A DNA stretch of 64,000 nt from Sandaracinobacteroides saxicola (GCF_014117445.1 NZ_CP059851.1:3150501-3214500); one strand, 5' to 3'. Numbered from the stretch's first letter, positions 34,655 to 45,459 are shown. The notes: generated by a model from the sequence alone, not told the origin. Program-made: numbers and translations.

Positions 34655-35539
34655 CTACCCCCGCAGAACCGCCGCCAGCGTCGTGCCCAGCGCGCTCGGG
34701 CTGGGGGAGACGCGGATTCCCGCCGCCTCCATGGCGGCGATCTTGTCTTCGGCCTTGCCCTGGCCGCCGCTGACGATGGCGCCGGCGTGACCCATGCGGC
34801 GGCCGGGGGGGGCGCTGGTGCCGGCGATGAAGCCAACCATCGGCTTCCTCCGGCCGGCGCGGGCTTCGTCGGCGATGAACTGCGCCGCCATCTCCTCGGC
34901 ATTGCCGCCGATCTCGCCGATCATGATGATGCTCTGCGTCGCCTCGTCCGCCATGAACAGTTCCAGCACGTCGATGAAGTTGGTGCCGTTCACCGGATCG
35001 CCGCCGATGCCCACCGCCGTCGTCTGCCCCAGGCCGACCGCGGTCGTCTGGTGAACCGCCTCGTAGGTGAGCGTGCCGGAGCGGCTGACCACGCCGACCG
35101 AACCCTTCGAAAAGATGTTGCCCGGCATGATGCCGATCTTGCACTCACCGGGCGTCAGCACACCGGGGCAGTTCGGCCCGATCAGGCGGGTGTTGCTGCC
35201 GGAAAGCGCGCGTTTCACCCGCACCATGTCCAGCACCGGGATGCCCTCGGTAATGCACACCACCAGCGGGATGTCGGCGTCGATCGCCTCCAGGATGGCG
35301 TCCGCCGCGCCCGGCGGCGGCACATAGATGACGCTGGCGTCGGCGCCGGTCGCCGCGCGCGCCTCCGCCACGGTATCGAACACCGGCAGGCCCAGATGCG
35401 TCTGGCCGCCCTTCCCCGGCGCCGTGCCGCCGACCATCTTCGTGCCATAGGCAATGGCGGCTTCGGAATGGAACGTCCCCTGCTTGCCGGTGAAGCCCTG
35501 GCAGATCACGCGCGTGCTGTGGTTGACGAGAATGGACAT
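34655..35539 (-). CDS. sucD: Succinate--CoA ligase, alpha subunit
   Basis: The 294-residue alpha subunit of succinyl-CoA synthetase, which conserves the thioester energy of succinyl-CoA as ATP or GTP. It has the CoA-binding N-terminus ([20 protein letters not shown]), the [20 protein letters not shown] segment and the phosphohistidine region [13 protein letters not shown]. Its ATG (35539) shares a base with the sucC stop, so the two subunits are coupled. The 3' side borders the repeat-bounded GIY-YIG cassette, 56 bases away. Confidence 0.97.
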   Translation of the reverse strand: MSILVNHSTRVICQGFTGKQGTFHSEAAIAYGTKMVGGTAPGKGGQTHLGLPVFDTVAEARAATGADASVIYVPPPGAADAILEAIDADIPLVVCITEGIPVLDMVRVKRALSGSNTRLIGPNCPGVLTPGECKIGIMPGNIFSKGSVGVVSRSGTLTYEAVHQTTAVGLGQTTAVGIGGDPVNGTNFIDVLELFMADEATQSIIMIGEIGGNAEEMAAQFIADEARAGRRKPMVGFIAGTSAPPGRRMGHAGAIVSGGQGKAEDKIAAMEAAGIRVSPSPSALGTTLAAVLRG

Positions 35540-36738
35540 CAGGCAGCCTTCTTCACTTCCGCGACGATCTTCGCCGCCGCATCCCCCAGGTCATTGGCGC
35601 TTACGATCGGCAGGCCGCTGTCGGCCAGGATCTGCTTGCCGAGTTCGACATTGGTGCCCTCCAGCCGCACCACCAGCGGCACGCCCAAATTCACCTCCTT
35701 CGCCGCGGCGATGATGCCCTCCGCGATGATGTCGCAGCGCATGATGCCGCCGAAGATGTTGACGAGAATCCCCTTCACCGCCGGATCGGCTAGGATCAGC
35801 TTGAACGCCGCGGTCACCTTCTCCTTGCTGGCGCCGCCGCCCACGTCCAGGAAGTTCGCCGGCTCGGCACCGTTCAGCGCGATGATGTCCATCGTCGCCA
35901 TGGCGAGCCCGGCACCGTTCACCAGGCAGCCGATGTTGCCGTCCAGCTTGATGAAGGCGAGGTCGTATTTGGACGCCTCCACCTCCGCCGGGTCTTCCTC
36001 GGTCAGGTCCCGCAACTCCATCAGGTCGGGGTGGCGATAGAGCGCGTTCGAATCAAAGCCGACCTTGGCATCGAGCACCAGCAGCTCGCCACCCTCGGTC
36101 ACCGCCAGCGGGTTGATCTCGATCTGGCTGGCATCGGTGCCGACAAAGGCATCATACAGTTTCGACGCGACAGTGCCGGCCTGCTTCGCCAGGTCGCCGG
36201 TCAGTTTCAGCGCGCTGGCCACGGCGCGGCCATGGTGCGGCATGAAGCCGGTGGCCGGGTCGATCGCCAGCGTCACGATCTTCTCCGGCGTGTCGTGCGC
36301 CACCGTCTCGATGTCCATGCCGCCCTCGGTGGAAACCACCATGGCGATCCGGCCGGAGCCGCGATCCACCAGCAGCGCAAGGTAATATTCCTGTGCGATG
36401 TCAACGCCATCGGTCACGTAGAGCCGGTTGACCTGCTTGCCGTGCGCGCCGGTCTGGATCGTCACCAGCGTGTTGCCCAGCATGTCCGCCGCCGCCGCGC
36501 GCACCTCTTCCCTGCTGCGCGCCAGGCGGACGCCGCCCTTGGCCTCGGGGGGCAGCTCCTTGAACTTGCCCTTGCCGCGCCCGCCGGCGTGGATCTGCGC
36601 CTTCACGACATAGAGCGGCCCGGGCAGCGAATCGACCGCGGCCACCGCCTCCTCCACGCTCATCGCCGCCACGCCCCTGGGGACCGGCACGCCGAACGTC
36701 GCCAGCAATTCCTTTGCCTGATATTCGTGGATGTTCAT
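35539..36738 (-). CDS. sucC: Succinate--CoA ligase, beta subunit
   Basis: A 399-residue ATP-grasp beta subunit. Landmarks are [20 protein letters not shown] at the N-terminus, [15 protein letters not shown], the Mg/ATP site [19 protein letters not shown] and the C-terminal CoA-ligase domain with [16 protein letters not shown]. It works with SucD, which it precedes with a one-base overlap. Promoter elements presumably lie in the 182 bases towards the divergent DUF2853-OmpA gene. Confidence 0.97.
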   Translation of the reverse strand: MNIHEYQAKELLATFGVPVPRGVAAMSVEEAVAAVDSLPGPLYVVKAQIHAGGRGKGKFKELPPEAKGGVRLARSREEVRAAAADMLGNTLVTIQTGAHGKQVNRLYVTDGVDIAQEYYLALLVDRGSGRIAMVVSTEGGMDIETVAHDTPEKIVTLAIDPATGFMPHHGRAVASALKLTGDLAKQAGTVASKLYDAFVGTDASQIEINPLAVTEGGELLVLDAKVGFDSNALYRHPDLMELRDLTEEDPAEVEASKYDLAFIKLDGNIGCLVNGAGLAMATMDIIALNGAEPANFLDVGGGASKEKVTAAFKLILADPAVKGILVNIFGGIMRCDIIAEGIIAAAKEVNLGVPLVVRLEGTNVELGKQILADSGLPIVSANDLGDAAAKIVAEVKKAA

Positions 36739-36920
36739 GAAGGCCTCTTGATGGCGGAGATGGATGTCGCGGCTCTATGGATTGCCGCCGTGACGACCGC
36801 AAGACGCGAGACGCCCCCCCCGCATCAAGACCGTTTACCATCCGGCGTTTCGCGGATAGCCTGCACGGGCTGCATGCCCGCAGTTGCTGCGGCCGGCGGC
36901 GTGGGAGAGGGAGAAGAGCC

Positions 36921-37931
36921 ATGGCCGAGGACTGGGCAATCGACGTGCGCAAATATGCGCCGGACGCGGACGACGCGGTGATCGCGGGAATCGTGCGCTA
37001 TTGCGGCATCGCGCTGCGCACGCGGGACGCCTCGCTCGTCTCCTTTTCCGACAAGGCCGAGACCGACCGGGTGCGCGACGGCTTCTGCCGCAAGAAGCTG
37101 GCGCTGACCGAGCCGGACGAGGTGGTGGATGCCGCCATCGCGCGCGTTGGCGAACGGATGGCGGGAGATCCCACGAAGAACCGGGTCACTGTCTATTATC
37201 TGCTGGCCGAGGCGTTCGGGAAGCTGGGCCTGTTCGGCGCGGCCTCCGCCGCGGTCGCGGAGCCCGTGGTGGCGCCGGCCGCGGCGCCGGTGATGGCGCC
37301 CGCGATGGCAACGGTGGCGGCGATGCCCGCCGCCGCCATGGCCGCACCGGCCCTTGCGGTGCCCGCCGCGCCGGCGGACAACCGGTCCGACACCGGCTTC
37401 ATGCTGACGGTGCTGGGCACGCTGGGCGCGATCATCGTGGGCGCGGCCATTGTCAGTTCGCTGGCCACCGGCCGGTCGGACGATGTGCCGACACTGCCAT
37501 CAGCGCCCCCGGTCGCTGTTGCTGCCCCGGTCGTGGCGCCGGCCCCGGCCGCGCCCGCGGCACCCGCCATCCCGGACGGCGCCGGCGTGATTGCCGCGGA
37601 GGTCGAGGGCAAGCCGATGGTGTCGGTCTATTTCGACACCGCCAAGACCGACATCGCCCCGGATTTCGTCACCGCCACAGCATCGGTCAAGGCCTACCTC
37701 GCCGCCAATCCGAGCGCCCGCGCGGCCGTTTCCGGCTACAACGATCCCACCGGCGATGCCGCGTTCAACGCCGAGCTGTCGAAAAACCGCGCCCAGGCGG
37801 TGAAAGCCGCGCTGGTGGCGAGCGGCGTACCCGACGCCAGCATCGACCTGGTGAAACCCGCCGACACGACGGACTCGACGACCGATATGGCGAACGCGCG
37901 GCGGGTGGACATTGTGGTGACGGGCGGGTGA
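36921..37931 (+). CDS. DUF2853-OmpA fusion protein
   Basis: A 336-residue protein with an unusual domain order. Residues 1-103 match DUF2853 (DWAIDVRKYAPDADDAVIAG, SFSDKAETDRVRDGFCRKKL, RVTVYYLLAEAFGKLGLF). Next is an Ala/Val/Pro-rich spacer, one membrane helix (about 155-178, FMLTVLGTLGAIIVGAAIV), another Pro/Ala spacer and a C-terminal OmpA-like peptidoglycan-binding domain (about 230-336; VSVYFDTAKTDIAP, NRAQAVKAALVASG, ANARRVDIVVTG). DUF2853 would face the cytoplasm. It is opposite in strand to the TCA genes. The ATG 36921 has GGGAGAAGAG upstream. Confidence 0.85.
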   Translation: MAEDWAIDVRKYAPDADDAVIAGIVRYCGIALRTRDASLVSFSDKAETDRVRDGFCRKKLALTEPDEVVDAAIARVGERMAGDPTKNRVTVYYLLAEAFGKLGLFGAASAAVAEPVVAPAAAPVMAPAMATVAAMPAAAMAAPALAVPAAPADNRSDTGFMLTVLGTLGAIIVGAAIVSSLATGRSDDVPTLPSAPPVAVAAPVVAPAPAAPAAPAIPDGAGVIAAEVEGKPMVSVYFDTAKTDIAPDFVTATASVKAYLAANPSARAAVSGYNDPTGDAAFNAELSKNRAQAVKAALVASGVPDASIDLVKPADTTDSTTDMANARRVDIVVTGG

Positions 37932-37934
37932 ACT

Positions 37935-38120
37935 TCAACTGGCGGATGATTGGGGGGCTATTTCCGGTTCGTCTTGTTCCGCGGCACGCGAGAGATAAAC
38001 CCTGTCGCCGATTTTCTCGATCATGACCTTCACCCCGATGCCAAAGGCGAATGCGTCGGGTATGCAGATGGCCATGTCATCACCGTCAGCAGATGTTGTA
38101 GCCAAATAAGTGTCGTTCAT
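37935..38120 (-). CDS. Small AbrB-like protein coupled to the methyltransferase
   Basis: A 61-residue ORF whose ATG overlaps the stop of the MT-A70 methyltransferase by four bases. The middle, MAICIPDAFAFGIGVKVMIE followed by KIGDRVYLS, resembles the swapped-hairpin SpoVT-AbrB fold of antitoxins and small regulators. If real, it could be a controller of the restriction-modification genes, but this is only a motif impression. It is convergent with the DUF2853-OmpA gene, with a three-base gap. Confidence 0.5.
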   Translation of the reverse strand: MNDTYLATTSADGDDMAICIPDAFAFGIGVKVMIEKIGDRVYLSRAAEQDEPEIAPQSSAS

Positions 38121-38782
38121 TTCGCGAACATCAACTCCGGCTCTTCAATAGGCACACGGCTGTTGTGAGCGTAAGTCTTCCAGCCGATCTCATAGCTTTC
38201 CGCCTGATCGCCCCATACCGTCCAGCCCTTGCGACCGCCACGTCCAAAGAGTTCCAATCGCGGTCCGCTACTGCAGGCCTCTACGATATCGTAGAGCTCA
38301 TCGGGCTTCCGGCTGTGTTCACGCTTTCTCGTGCTCAACAGGTTTACCTGTCTGCGTCCCGCCGCAAGGGTACGTGCCCCGACCCCACGAGTGCCAAACA
38401 GCACCAGTTCGGTGACGTTGCGAAAATAGAAGCCGACGCCGCGCCCGTCCGAGCCGCCGTCCTTGCGAACCTTGTGCCACACGATATTGGATTTATACGC
38501 AAACCCCCACGCCTCCATGACCGCCAAACCCTCCGGCAACAGTGCGTTGGGAACCCACAAATAAAGATGGGCGGGTTGCGCCGCGGCCGTCGCAACCGGA
38601 ATACGCTTTATGGCCTCCAGATCCAGCGTGCCATATCGTGCCAGTCGCCGATGCTCAGGGGCCATCTTGCCGGTACGGTTTTGAAACCGCCATGGTGGAT
38701 CAGCCAATATGGTACCAAAGCGACGTCCGGCTGCGAAAGCTAGAAAGTCCGCTGCTGCGTCCAATGGTTCGTCAGTCGACAT
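38117..38782 (-). CDS. MT-A70 family adenine DNA methyltransferase
   Basis: A 221-residue SAM-dependent adenine N6-methyltransferase of the MT-A70 family. The catalytic DPPW motif is at 28-31 (TILADPPWRF); other family segments are AHLYLWVPNALLPEGL, NIVWHKVRKDG and the C-terminal RKPDELYDIVEACSSG. It follows the BglII-like endonuclease gene with an 11-base overlap, so it most probably provides the protecting methylation. The ATG 38782 (MSTDEPLDAA) is used; the frame continues upstream in the endonuclease gene. GC is lower than that of the TCA genes. Confidence 0.9.
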   Translation of the reverse strand: MSTDEPLDAAADFLAFAAGRRFGTILADPPWRFQNRTGKMAPEHRRLARYGTLDLEAIKRIPVATAAAQPAHLYLWVPNALLPEGLAVMEAWGFAYKSNIVWHKVRKDGGSDGRGVGFYFRNVTELVLFGTRGVGARTLAAGRRQVNLLSTRKREHSRKPDELYDIVEACSSGPRLELFGRGGRKGWTVWGDQAESYEIGWKTYAHNSRVPIEEPELMFAK

Positions 38783-39356
38783 AGAGACCCTTGGATATGC
38801 CCAAAACGAGAAGCGGGCAACCGCCGCCACCGCCGCCGAGCACTCGAGGCAGCAATTTCGACATGTGCGTTGTCGACGCACCATAAGAAGTGCCTCGACC
38901 CAGACTTCGAAAGATCGTCTGCAACTCGTCAGAGCGCGTGACGATCACGCCAACAGAAACGACGCGCAGATCGAACAACAAGCGGAAATTATTGAGATCA
39001 CGATCAAAAAAGGGATCCTTGTTATTCCATTCCACCTCGAGCGCCACACGATTTTTGAAGCAGTCAACCTCATGCGTCGGCGAGGGCATCGAATGATCGT
39101 CAACCTCCACCCGCGTATCGAAGGCTTTCGCCTGCCACCCTCGTTCGGCCAGAAAGCCATCGATGGCCATTGCGACCTTCGATCGGTTGCCGCCGCCAAC
39201 TTCGATCCATTCACGCCGTAGCCGGAATGCCTGCATCATTGCGAGGATATCAGCCCATTCACTGGGAAAGTCGCCGTTCAGGATGGCGCACGCATGCTTC
39301 CATTCGTGGACTTCCCATCCATCCGAAACTTCAGCCGGGATCAATTCGATACCCAT
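38772..39356 (-). CDS. BglII/BstYI-like type II restriction endonuclease
   Basis: A 194-residue endonuclease of the BglII/BstYI family. The segment HEVDCFKNRVALEVEWNNKD shows Asp98, Glu107 and Glu109; the spacing fits the D...ExQ active site of BglII, with Glu in place of Gln. Further family-like stretches are the GGGNRSKVAMAIDGFL helix and STTHMSKLLPRV. Relatives cut AGATCT or RGATCY, so a GATC-centred target is likely, but this is inference. Six glycines run from about residue 174. The start follows the mdh stop by three bases, suggesting co-transcription with mdh. Confidence 0.87.
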   Translation of the reverse strand: MGIELIPAEVSDGWEVHEWKHACAILNGDFPSEWADILAMMQAFRLRREWIEVGGGNRSKVAMAIDGFLAERGWQAKAFDTRVEVDDHSMPSPTHEVDCFKNRVALEVEWNNKDPFFDRDLNNFRLLFDLRVVSVGVIVTRSDELQTIFRSLGRGTSYGASTTHMSKLLPRVLGGGGGGCPLLVLGISKGLYVD

Positions 39357-39359
39357 GCC

Positions 39360-40397
<1,038 letters not shown>

Positions 40398-40407
40398 TCA
40401 ATCGACT

Positions 40408-40442
40408 GCACCGCCGGCCGGCGGCCTGCCGGACGGCGGTGC
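40408..40442 (-). terminator. GC-rich hairpin after the PEP-CTERM gene
   Basis: A strong inverted repeat, arms GCACCGCCG and CGGCGGTGC with inner pairing GGCC/GGCC-type, lies 15 bases after the stop of the minus-strand PEP-CTERM gene and before mdh. There is no clear T-run, so it is a possible rather than a canonical intrinsic terminator. Confidence 0.4.
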
Positions 40443-40456
40443 ACATGGCGGTTGGG

Positions 40457-41488
40457 TCAGGCCTGACGTGCGCGCGTCCTGCGGCGCGCGACGGCGCCGA
40501 CCAGCCCAAAACCCGCGATCATCATCGCCCACGTTGCAGGTTCGGGGATACTGGGAAGCGACGTCGGGTAAAGATCACCGAATTCGCTGAGATAGCCGGT
40601 GCCGGGCGTCAGCATTTCCAGCATCACATAGCCAGACTGGCCGAAATTGTTGAAGCTGCGAATAACCGTGCGCGAGCCTTCAGCATACATGTCATAGCGG
40701 ACGAAAATCTCGCTATACAGGCTGAGGTCATTTTGGATGAACATGATGTCGTCGCTGTCCACGAAAAACAGCCTGGACCGGGTCAGATACCCGTTCGACA
40801 GCGTATTCGTTCCACACGCATTGGGGAATTCCGACGAATTGCATACCCGCCACGCAGACGAGAGCTTTGCCACAGGCTCCGGTTTCCGGAGCTCGGCAAG
40901 GCTATCGAAGATATTGAGATTGCTGGAATAAGCGAACCGGTTGATGGCAAAGCTTTCAGCCACGGGGTCGTTGACCATCTTCACGATCCCGCTGCTTACC
41001 TGCGCATAGTCCGTGACCTTCAAGACCGCCAGTTGCCCCGGCGCAATGCCGGTAAAGCTGATCCGATCGACCATCGATGTCTCGATGGTGTTGAGGGCAT
41101 GGACGTTGTTCCGTTGGACAAAGGGGTCGTCCATCGCAACCCTGGTGATTTGGGTCGCCTTGGTCACCCCTGCCTTAAGGCTGACGTTGTTCAGCGACGA
41201 TGCTGATCCAAAGCGATAGTCATAGCATGGCCGACCATATTCGCAGGGGCTCTGATAGAGCGACCGCGATGACTGGGACTGCGAGCTGGAAAAGACCCCG
41301 CCCGCGCGCGGATTGGGATCGACCTTGTTGACATATTCCCACGACCGTTCGGTCACGCCCCGGATATCGTCGCGAAAACTTTCCGCGTAGGCATAGCTGT
41401 CGATCTGGCGCCCAATGGTTTGCGCGTCCGTCGGAGCCGAGACTGCCAGCGCCGCTGCAGCAAGCGCGAATTGAATTGCCGCTTTCAT
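40457..41488 (-). CDS. PEPxxWA-CTERM sorting domain protein
   Basis: A 343-residue exported protein with signal peptide MKAAIQFALAAAALAVSAPT and the terminal sorting motif IPEPATWAMMIAGFGLVGA followed by RRRTRARQA. The middle has no recognised domain, but it is rich in Ser/Asn and contains a Cys pair near the N-terminal third. The start ATG 41488 precedes a good signal sequence and follows GGGGAGG. It is divergent from the LuxR-type regulator, with 155 bases between them. Confidence 0.85.
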   Translation of the reverse strand: MKAAIQFALAAAALAVSAPTDAQTIGRQIDSYAYAESFRDDIRGVTERSWEYVNKVDPNPRAGGVFSSSQSQSSRSLYQSPCEYGRPCYDYRFGSASSLNNVSLKAGVTKATQITRVAMDDPFVQRNNVHALNTIETSMVDRISFTGIAPGQLAVLKVTDYAQVSSGIVKMVNDPVAESFAINRFAYSSNLNIFDSLAELRKPEPVAKLSSAWRVCNSSEFPNACGTNTLSNGYLTRSRLFFVDSDDIMFIQNDLSLYSEIFVRYDMYAEGSRTVIRSFNNFGQSGYVMLEMLTPGTGYLSEFGDLYPTSLPSIPEPATWAMMIAGFGLVGAVARRRTRARQA

Positions 41489-41643
41489 TGTTGCCTCCCC
41501 GTTGCTGCCAACCGCCCCGTGCAATCGGCACCCATCATGATCGCAATCGTTGGCCTGCGCCTCTCGTGCGCACATCCCCTGATCGGGTGATCAAACCAAA
41601 AATATTTGCAAATGGTGGATCGCGCCGCCTATTGTACCTCGCC

Positions 41644-42747
41644 ATGTCGATTGATCTGCGGCAGACCTTCCTGCAGGCGCCGTTCACGGCGGAGGGTTGG
41701 CAGCGGGGGCTGACGGCGCTGGCCGATGCGATGCGGTCAAAGTTCGTGAACATCGGGGAGTTCACGCCCGAGACCGGCATCATGCGGCCGTTCCTGTCAA
41801 ACACGCTCGACCGCAACCTGATGCGCGATGTGGAAGCTGTGCGCGCCTATTCCGACACGGTGAACTGGCGCCTGACGGCAGTCACCGCGCCATTTGTGAC
41901 AATCGCGGAGGATGTGTTGAACGCGGCGCGGCGCGAACGGCGGTACGCGCGCTCACCCTATCATGATCTGACCTCGACACACGATCTCCCCAACGGCTGC
42001 CAGACCGTGCTTTCAGCCGGATCGGATTCGATGCTCGCGATGTGGACTCACCGCGGTCAGACCGAGGGTGTGACAGCAGCGGACGAGCTTGCGCTGTTCG
42101 GTTCGGTCGCCCATGACGTATTGCAGGTCATCCGGCTGGAGCAAGCGGTCGCAAGCCAGGGCGTCGCCATGGTCAACGGCGCGCTCGAAACCATGCAGGC
42201 GGCAGCATTCATTCTCGATCGGTCGGGACGCATGCTGGCGATCACGCCCGCAGGCGCCCGCCTGGCCGCGCGGCAGGACGTGATAGGGGTCATGCACGGC
42301 GCGCTGCGGGCGATCGACCGCCCGTCAGACAACAGATTGCAGGCGGCGATTGCCGAGGCATTGCAGGCGGGTCCAGCGGCGGTCGCCCGCCGTCTGTGGC
42401 TGCGCGCAACGGACGGGCTTTGCGACGGCCTGACGGCGGAGGTGTATCCCCTTCCACGCCGGGCATGGAATTTCGATTTCGAACCCCGCGCGATTGTCGT
42501 CTTGCGCGCACCCGCCGGTATCGACCGCGTGACGACGATGACACTGCTGCGCCAAAATTTTGACCTTTCCCCCGCCGAAGCCGACATTTCCCTTGCGCTT
42601 GCCCAGGGCCAATCGCGCGCCGCGATCGCCCGCAACCGCGATGTCAGCCTGGACACGGTCAACGCCCAGCTGAAAAGCATCTATCGCAAGACCGACGTGC
42701 GGCGCGAAGCAGAATTGGTGGCGCTGGTGGTGCGGATGGCAAATTAA
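41644..42747 (+). CDS. LuxR-type helix-turn-helix regulator
   Basis: A 367-residue transcription regulator. The C-terminal 65 residues form a LuxR/GerE helix-turn-helix (FDLSPAEADISLALAQGQSR, then DVSLDTVNAQLKSIYRKTDV). The long N-terminal part contains a PAS-like region near the middle (MQAAAFILDRSGRMLAITPA) and probably senses a ligand. No autoinducer-binding domain is recognised. The start ATG 41644 (MSIDLRQTFLQAP) is the best, being the first with a regulator-like N-terminus. It could control the divergent PEP-CTERM gene, judging by position only. Confidence 0.82.
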   Translation: MSIDLRQTFLQAPFTAEGWQRGLTALADAMRSKFVNIGEFTPETGIMRPFLSNTLDRNLMRDVEAVRAYSDTVNWRLTAVTAPFVTIAEDVLNAARRERRYARSPYHDLTSTHDLPNGCQTVLSAGSDSMLAMWTHRGQTEGVTAADELALFGSVAHDVLQVIRLEQAVASQGVAMVNGALETMQAAAFILDRSGRMLAITPAGARLAARQDVIGVMHGALRAIDRPSDNRLQAAIAEALQAGPAAVARRLWLRATDGLCDGLTAEVYPLPRRAWNFDFEPRAIVVLRAPAGIDRVTTMTLLRQNFDLSPAEADISLALAQGQSRAAIARNRDVSLDTVNAQLKSIYRKTDVRREAELVALVVRMAN

Positions 42748-42823
42748 GCAACGGGCTGTTCTCCGACGAACAACGCCCACCGCATTCGTGCAATGGCGAT
42801 GCAGCCTTGGGTGGCCGCCCCCC

Positions 42824-44431
42824 TCAATGCACCTCTTGCGCATCCGCGAATGTCCCGGGCTTTTTCAGGAACAGCGGCACGACGGAGAAGGCCACGAACA
42901 GCAGGCTGAGCACCCAGAAGGCGTCGGCATAGCTCATCACCAGCGCCTGGCGGTTCACCTCGTTGGCCAGCGCGCGCAGCGCGAAGCCTTCGGGGTCGGG
43001 CATGCCGCGCGCGGCGGCAAGCCCGGTCATCATGTCATAGCGTTCGACGATTTCCGCCCGGCCGGGATTGGTCGCCTCCCCCAGGCGGCTGTAATGGTGG
43101 TTGAACCGTTCCAGCACGATGGTGTTGATGATGGCGATGCCGATGGCGCCGCCGACGTTGCGGAACAAGGTGAACAGGCCGGTCGCGTCCTTGATCAGCG
43201 GGTTGGGCAGCGTGCCGAAGCTCATCACGCTGACGCTGACGATGCAGCACATGATGCCCAGCCCGCGCAGCGCCTGCGGCAGCACCAGTTCGTTGAAACG
43301 CCATTCGATATCGATGTAATGCGTCATCCAGGTGCTGGTGGCGAGCAGCAGGAAACCGATGCAGGCCATCACCCGCACGTCGATGCGCTGGCTGACCCAG
43401 CCGGCGATCGGCGCGCCCAGCGCCATGAACAGGCCGGTGACGAACACCGTATTGCCGATCTGGCCGGAAGACAGCCCGGCGATCCGCGCCAGATAGAGCG
43501 GATAGAGATAGACGAGGCCATAGAGGCCGATGCCGAACACCGCCCCCATCAGGGAGCCGCCGAGGAAGTTCAGGTTGCCCAGCGGCCGGAAGCTGACGAT
43601 GGGTTCCTCCGCCGTCGTCACCCGCCACCACAGCAGCAGCGCGGCGCAGAGCGCGACGCAGGCCATGGTCAGCACCGTGCGATCCTCGAACCACTGGTAG
43701 CGCGCGCCTTCCTCCAGCACGAACACCGCACCGCCGCAGGTCGCCGCCAGCGCCACCAGGCCGAGGAGGTCGATCTTCTTCAGCAGCGGCAGGTTGGGCG
43801 CGTCCAGCTTCACCAGCGTCGCCACGCCGAAACTGATCAGGATGCCGGGGATGATGTTGATCAGGAACAGCCAGTGCCAGCTGAGCACGCTGGTGATCCA
43901 GCCACCCAGCGCCGGGCCCAAGGTGGGTGCCAGCGTGACGATGAAGCTGACGGTGACGGTCACGCCGGTCTGCCGCTTGCGCCCGAACATCAGGAAGCTG
44001 GCGGCATAGACGGTCGGGATCATCGCGCCGCCGACGAACCCCTGCAGCGCGCGCGCGGCGATCATCTCGCCGATGCTGGTGCTGAGCGCGCACAGCAGGC
44101 TGGCAAGCGTGAAGCCGGCACAGCTGAACACGAACAGCCAGCGGATCGACAGCGCGCGGCTGAGGAAGCCCGAGAGCGGGATCATCACCACCTCCGCCAC
44201 CAGATAGCTGGTCTGCACCCAGCTGATCTCGTCGGCGCTCGCCGCCAGCCCGGCCTGGATCTGGCCCAGCGAGGCGCTGACGATCTGGATGTCCAGGATC
44301 GCCATGAACATGCCGAACGCCATCATGATGAAGGCGAAGAACACCGGCAGCGGCGGGAAGGCGCTCTCGTCCTGCACCTCCGCAGGCATGGCATCCGCCC
44401 CGGCCGCCGCCAGCCGGGCGCCGGTGGCCAT
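42824..44431 (-). CDS. DHA2-family multidrug efflux MFS transporter (EmrB-like)
   Basis: A 535-residue 14-helix major facilitator. Family signs are the N-terminal motif FMAILDIQIVSASLGQIQAG, SWVQTSYLVAEVVMIPLSGF and the motif C region LAPTLGPALGGWI. It forms an EmrAB-type tripartite pump with the adjacent HlyD-like adaptor and an outer-membrane channel not in this window. Its start shares one base with the adaptor stop. The substrate is unknown; hydrophobic toxicants are typical for the family. Confidence 0.93.
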   Translation of the reverse strand: MATGARLAAAGADAMPAEVQDESAFPPLPVFFAFIMMAFGMFMAILDIQIVSASLGQIQAGLAASADEISWVQTSYLVAEVVMIPLSGFLSRALSIRWLFVFSCAGFTLASLLCALSTSIGEMIAARALQGFVGGAMIPTVYAASFLMFGRKRQTGVTVTVSFIVTLAPTLGPALGGWITSVLSWHWLFLINIIPGILISFGVATLVKLDAPNLPLLKKIDLLGLVALAATCGGAVFVLEEGARYQWFEDRTVLTMACVALCAALLLWWRVTTAEEPIVSFRPLGNLNFLGGSLMGAVFGIGLYGLVYLYPLYLARIAGLSSGQIGNTVFVTGLFMALGAPIAGWVSQRIDVRVMACIGFLLLATSTWMTHYIDIEWRFNELVLPQALRGLGIMCCIVSVSVMSFGTLPNPLIKDATGLFTLFRNVGGAIGIAIINTIVLERFNHHYSRLGEATNPGRAEIVERYDMMTGLAAARGMPDPEGFALRALANEVNRQALVMSYADAFWVLSLLFVAFSVVPLFLKKPGTFADAQEVH

Positions 44432-45459
44432 TATTCCGCGTCCCTGAGGTCGATGCTGGCCGTCACCGACAGGCCCGGCACCAGCCGCACACCCTGTGGC
44501 AGCGGCCGCACGATCTCCACCTTCACCGGCACCCGCTGCACGATGCGGGTGAAATTGCCGGTCGCATTCTCTGGCGGGATCAGGCTGAACCGGCTGCCCG
44601 CCGCCGGCGACAGCGACAGCAGTCGGCCCTTCATCGCCACATCCGGGAAGGCATCGACCTTCAGCGTCACCGGCATGCCCGGTTTCATGCGCGCGATCTG
44701 TGTTTCCTTGAAATTGGCGACGACATAGGCCGCGTCCAGCGGCACCACCACCATCAACTGCAACCCCTGCCGGGCATATTGCCCCACGCGGGCACTGCGG
44801 TTGCCGACCACGCCGTCCACCGGCGAGCGGATGACCGTGTTGGCGAGGTCCAGCGCCGCCGCGTCGCGCGCCGCAATCGCCGCCCGCAGCGCCGCGCCGG
44901 CACCGCCCTCGCTGCCGCTTGCCGCCGTTGTCTGCGCCCGCGCCATGCTGACCGCCGCGCGGGCGCTGGCGATCGCCGCCTCGGCCGCCTTCGCCTCCGC
45001 GGTGCGGCTGTCCATCAGCGCCTTGGTCGCCCAGCCGGCCTTGACCAGATCGGCGGCGCGCGCCGCGTCCGCCCGCGCCCGCACCGCCTGCGCCTCCGCC
45101 GAGCGCAGTGCCGCTTCCGCTTCCGAGATGCCGCTCTGCTGCGCCGTCACCGTCGCCGCCGCCGTTCCCAGCGCGCGCCGCTGCCGGTCCACCTCCGCCT
45201 CCGCCTTCGCCAGCGCGGCGCGATAGTCGGCATCGACAATGGTCAGCAGCGGGTCACCGGCCTTCACCGGCTGGTTGTCGGTGACAGGGACGCTGGCGAC
45301 ATAGCCCGGCACCTTCGGCGCGATGACGGCGATGTCCGCCTCGACATAGGCATTGTCGGTCGATTCGACATAGCGGCCCTGGGTGAACCACCAGATCGCC
45401 ACGCCCAGCGCCAGCAGCATGACCAGCGCCAGGATTCCGGGAAAGATGAAACGTCGCAA
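44431..45459 (-). CDS. HlyD/EmrA-type membrane fusion adaptor
   Basis: A 342-residue periplasmic adaptor with an N-terminal membrane anchor (about 5-26, FPGILALVMLLALGVAIWWF), a barrel-sandwich hybrid domain split around a helical hairpin (about 85-190, Ala/Arg/Glu-rich), and the typical YVESTDNAYVEADI and SPVDGVVGNRSARVGQY segments. It links the EmrB-like transporter to an outer-membrane channel. The genes are in the normal adaptor-transporter order with overlapping ends. Confidence 0.93.
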   Translation of the reverse strand: MRRFIFPGILALVMLLALGVAIWWFTQGRYVESTDNAYVEADIAVIAPKVPGYVASVPVTDNQPVKAGDPLLTIVDADYRAALAKAEAEVDRQRRALGTAAATVTAQQSGISEAEAALRSAEAQAVRARADAARAADLVKAGWATKALMDSRTAEAKAAEAAIASARAAVSMARAQTTAASGSEGGAGAALRAAIAARDAAALDLANTVIRSPVDGVVGNRSARVGQYARQGLQLMVVVPLDAAYVVANFKETQIARMKPGMPVTLKVDAFPDVAMKGRLLSLSPAAGSRFSLIPPENATGNFTRIVQRVPVKVEIVRPLPQGVRLVPGLSVTASIDLRDAE

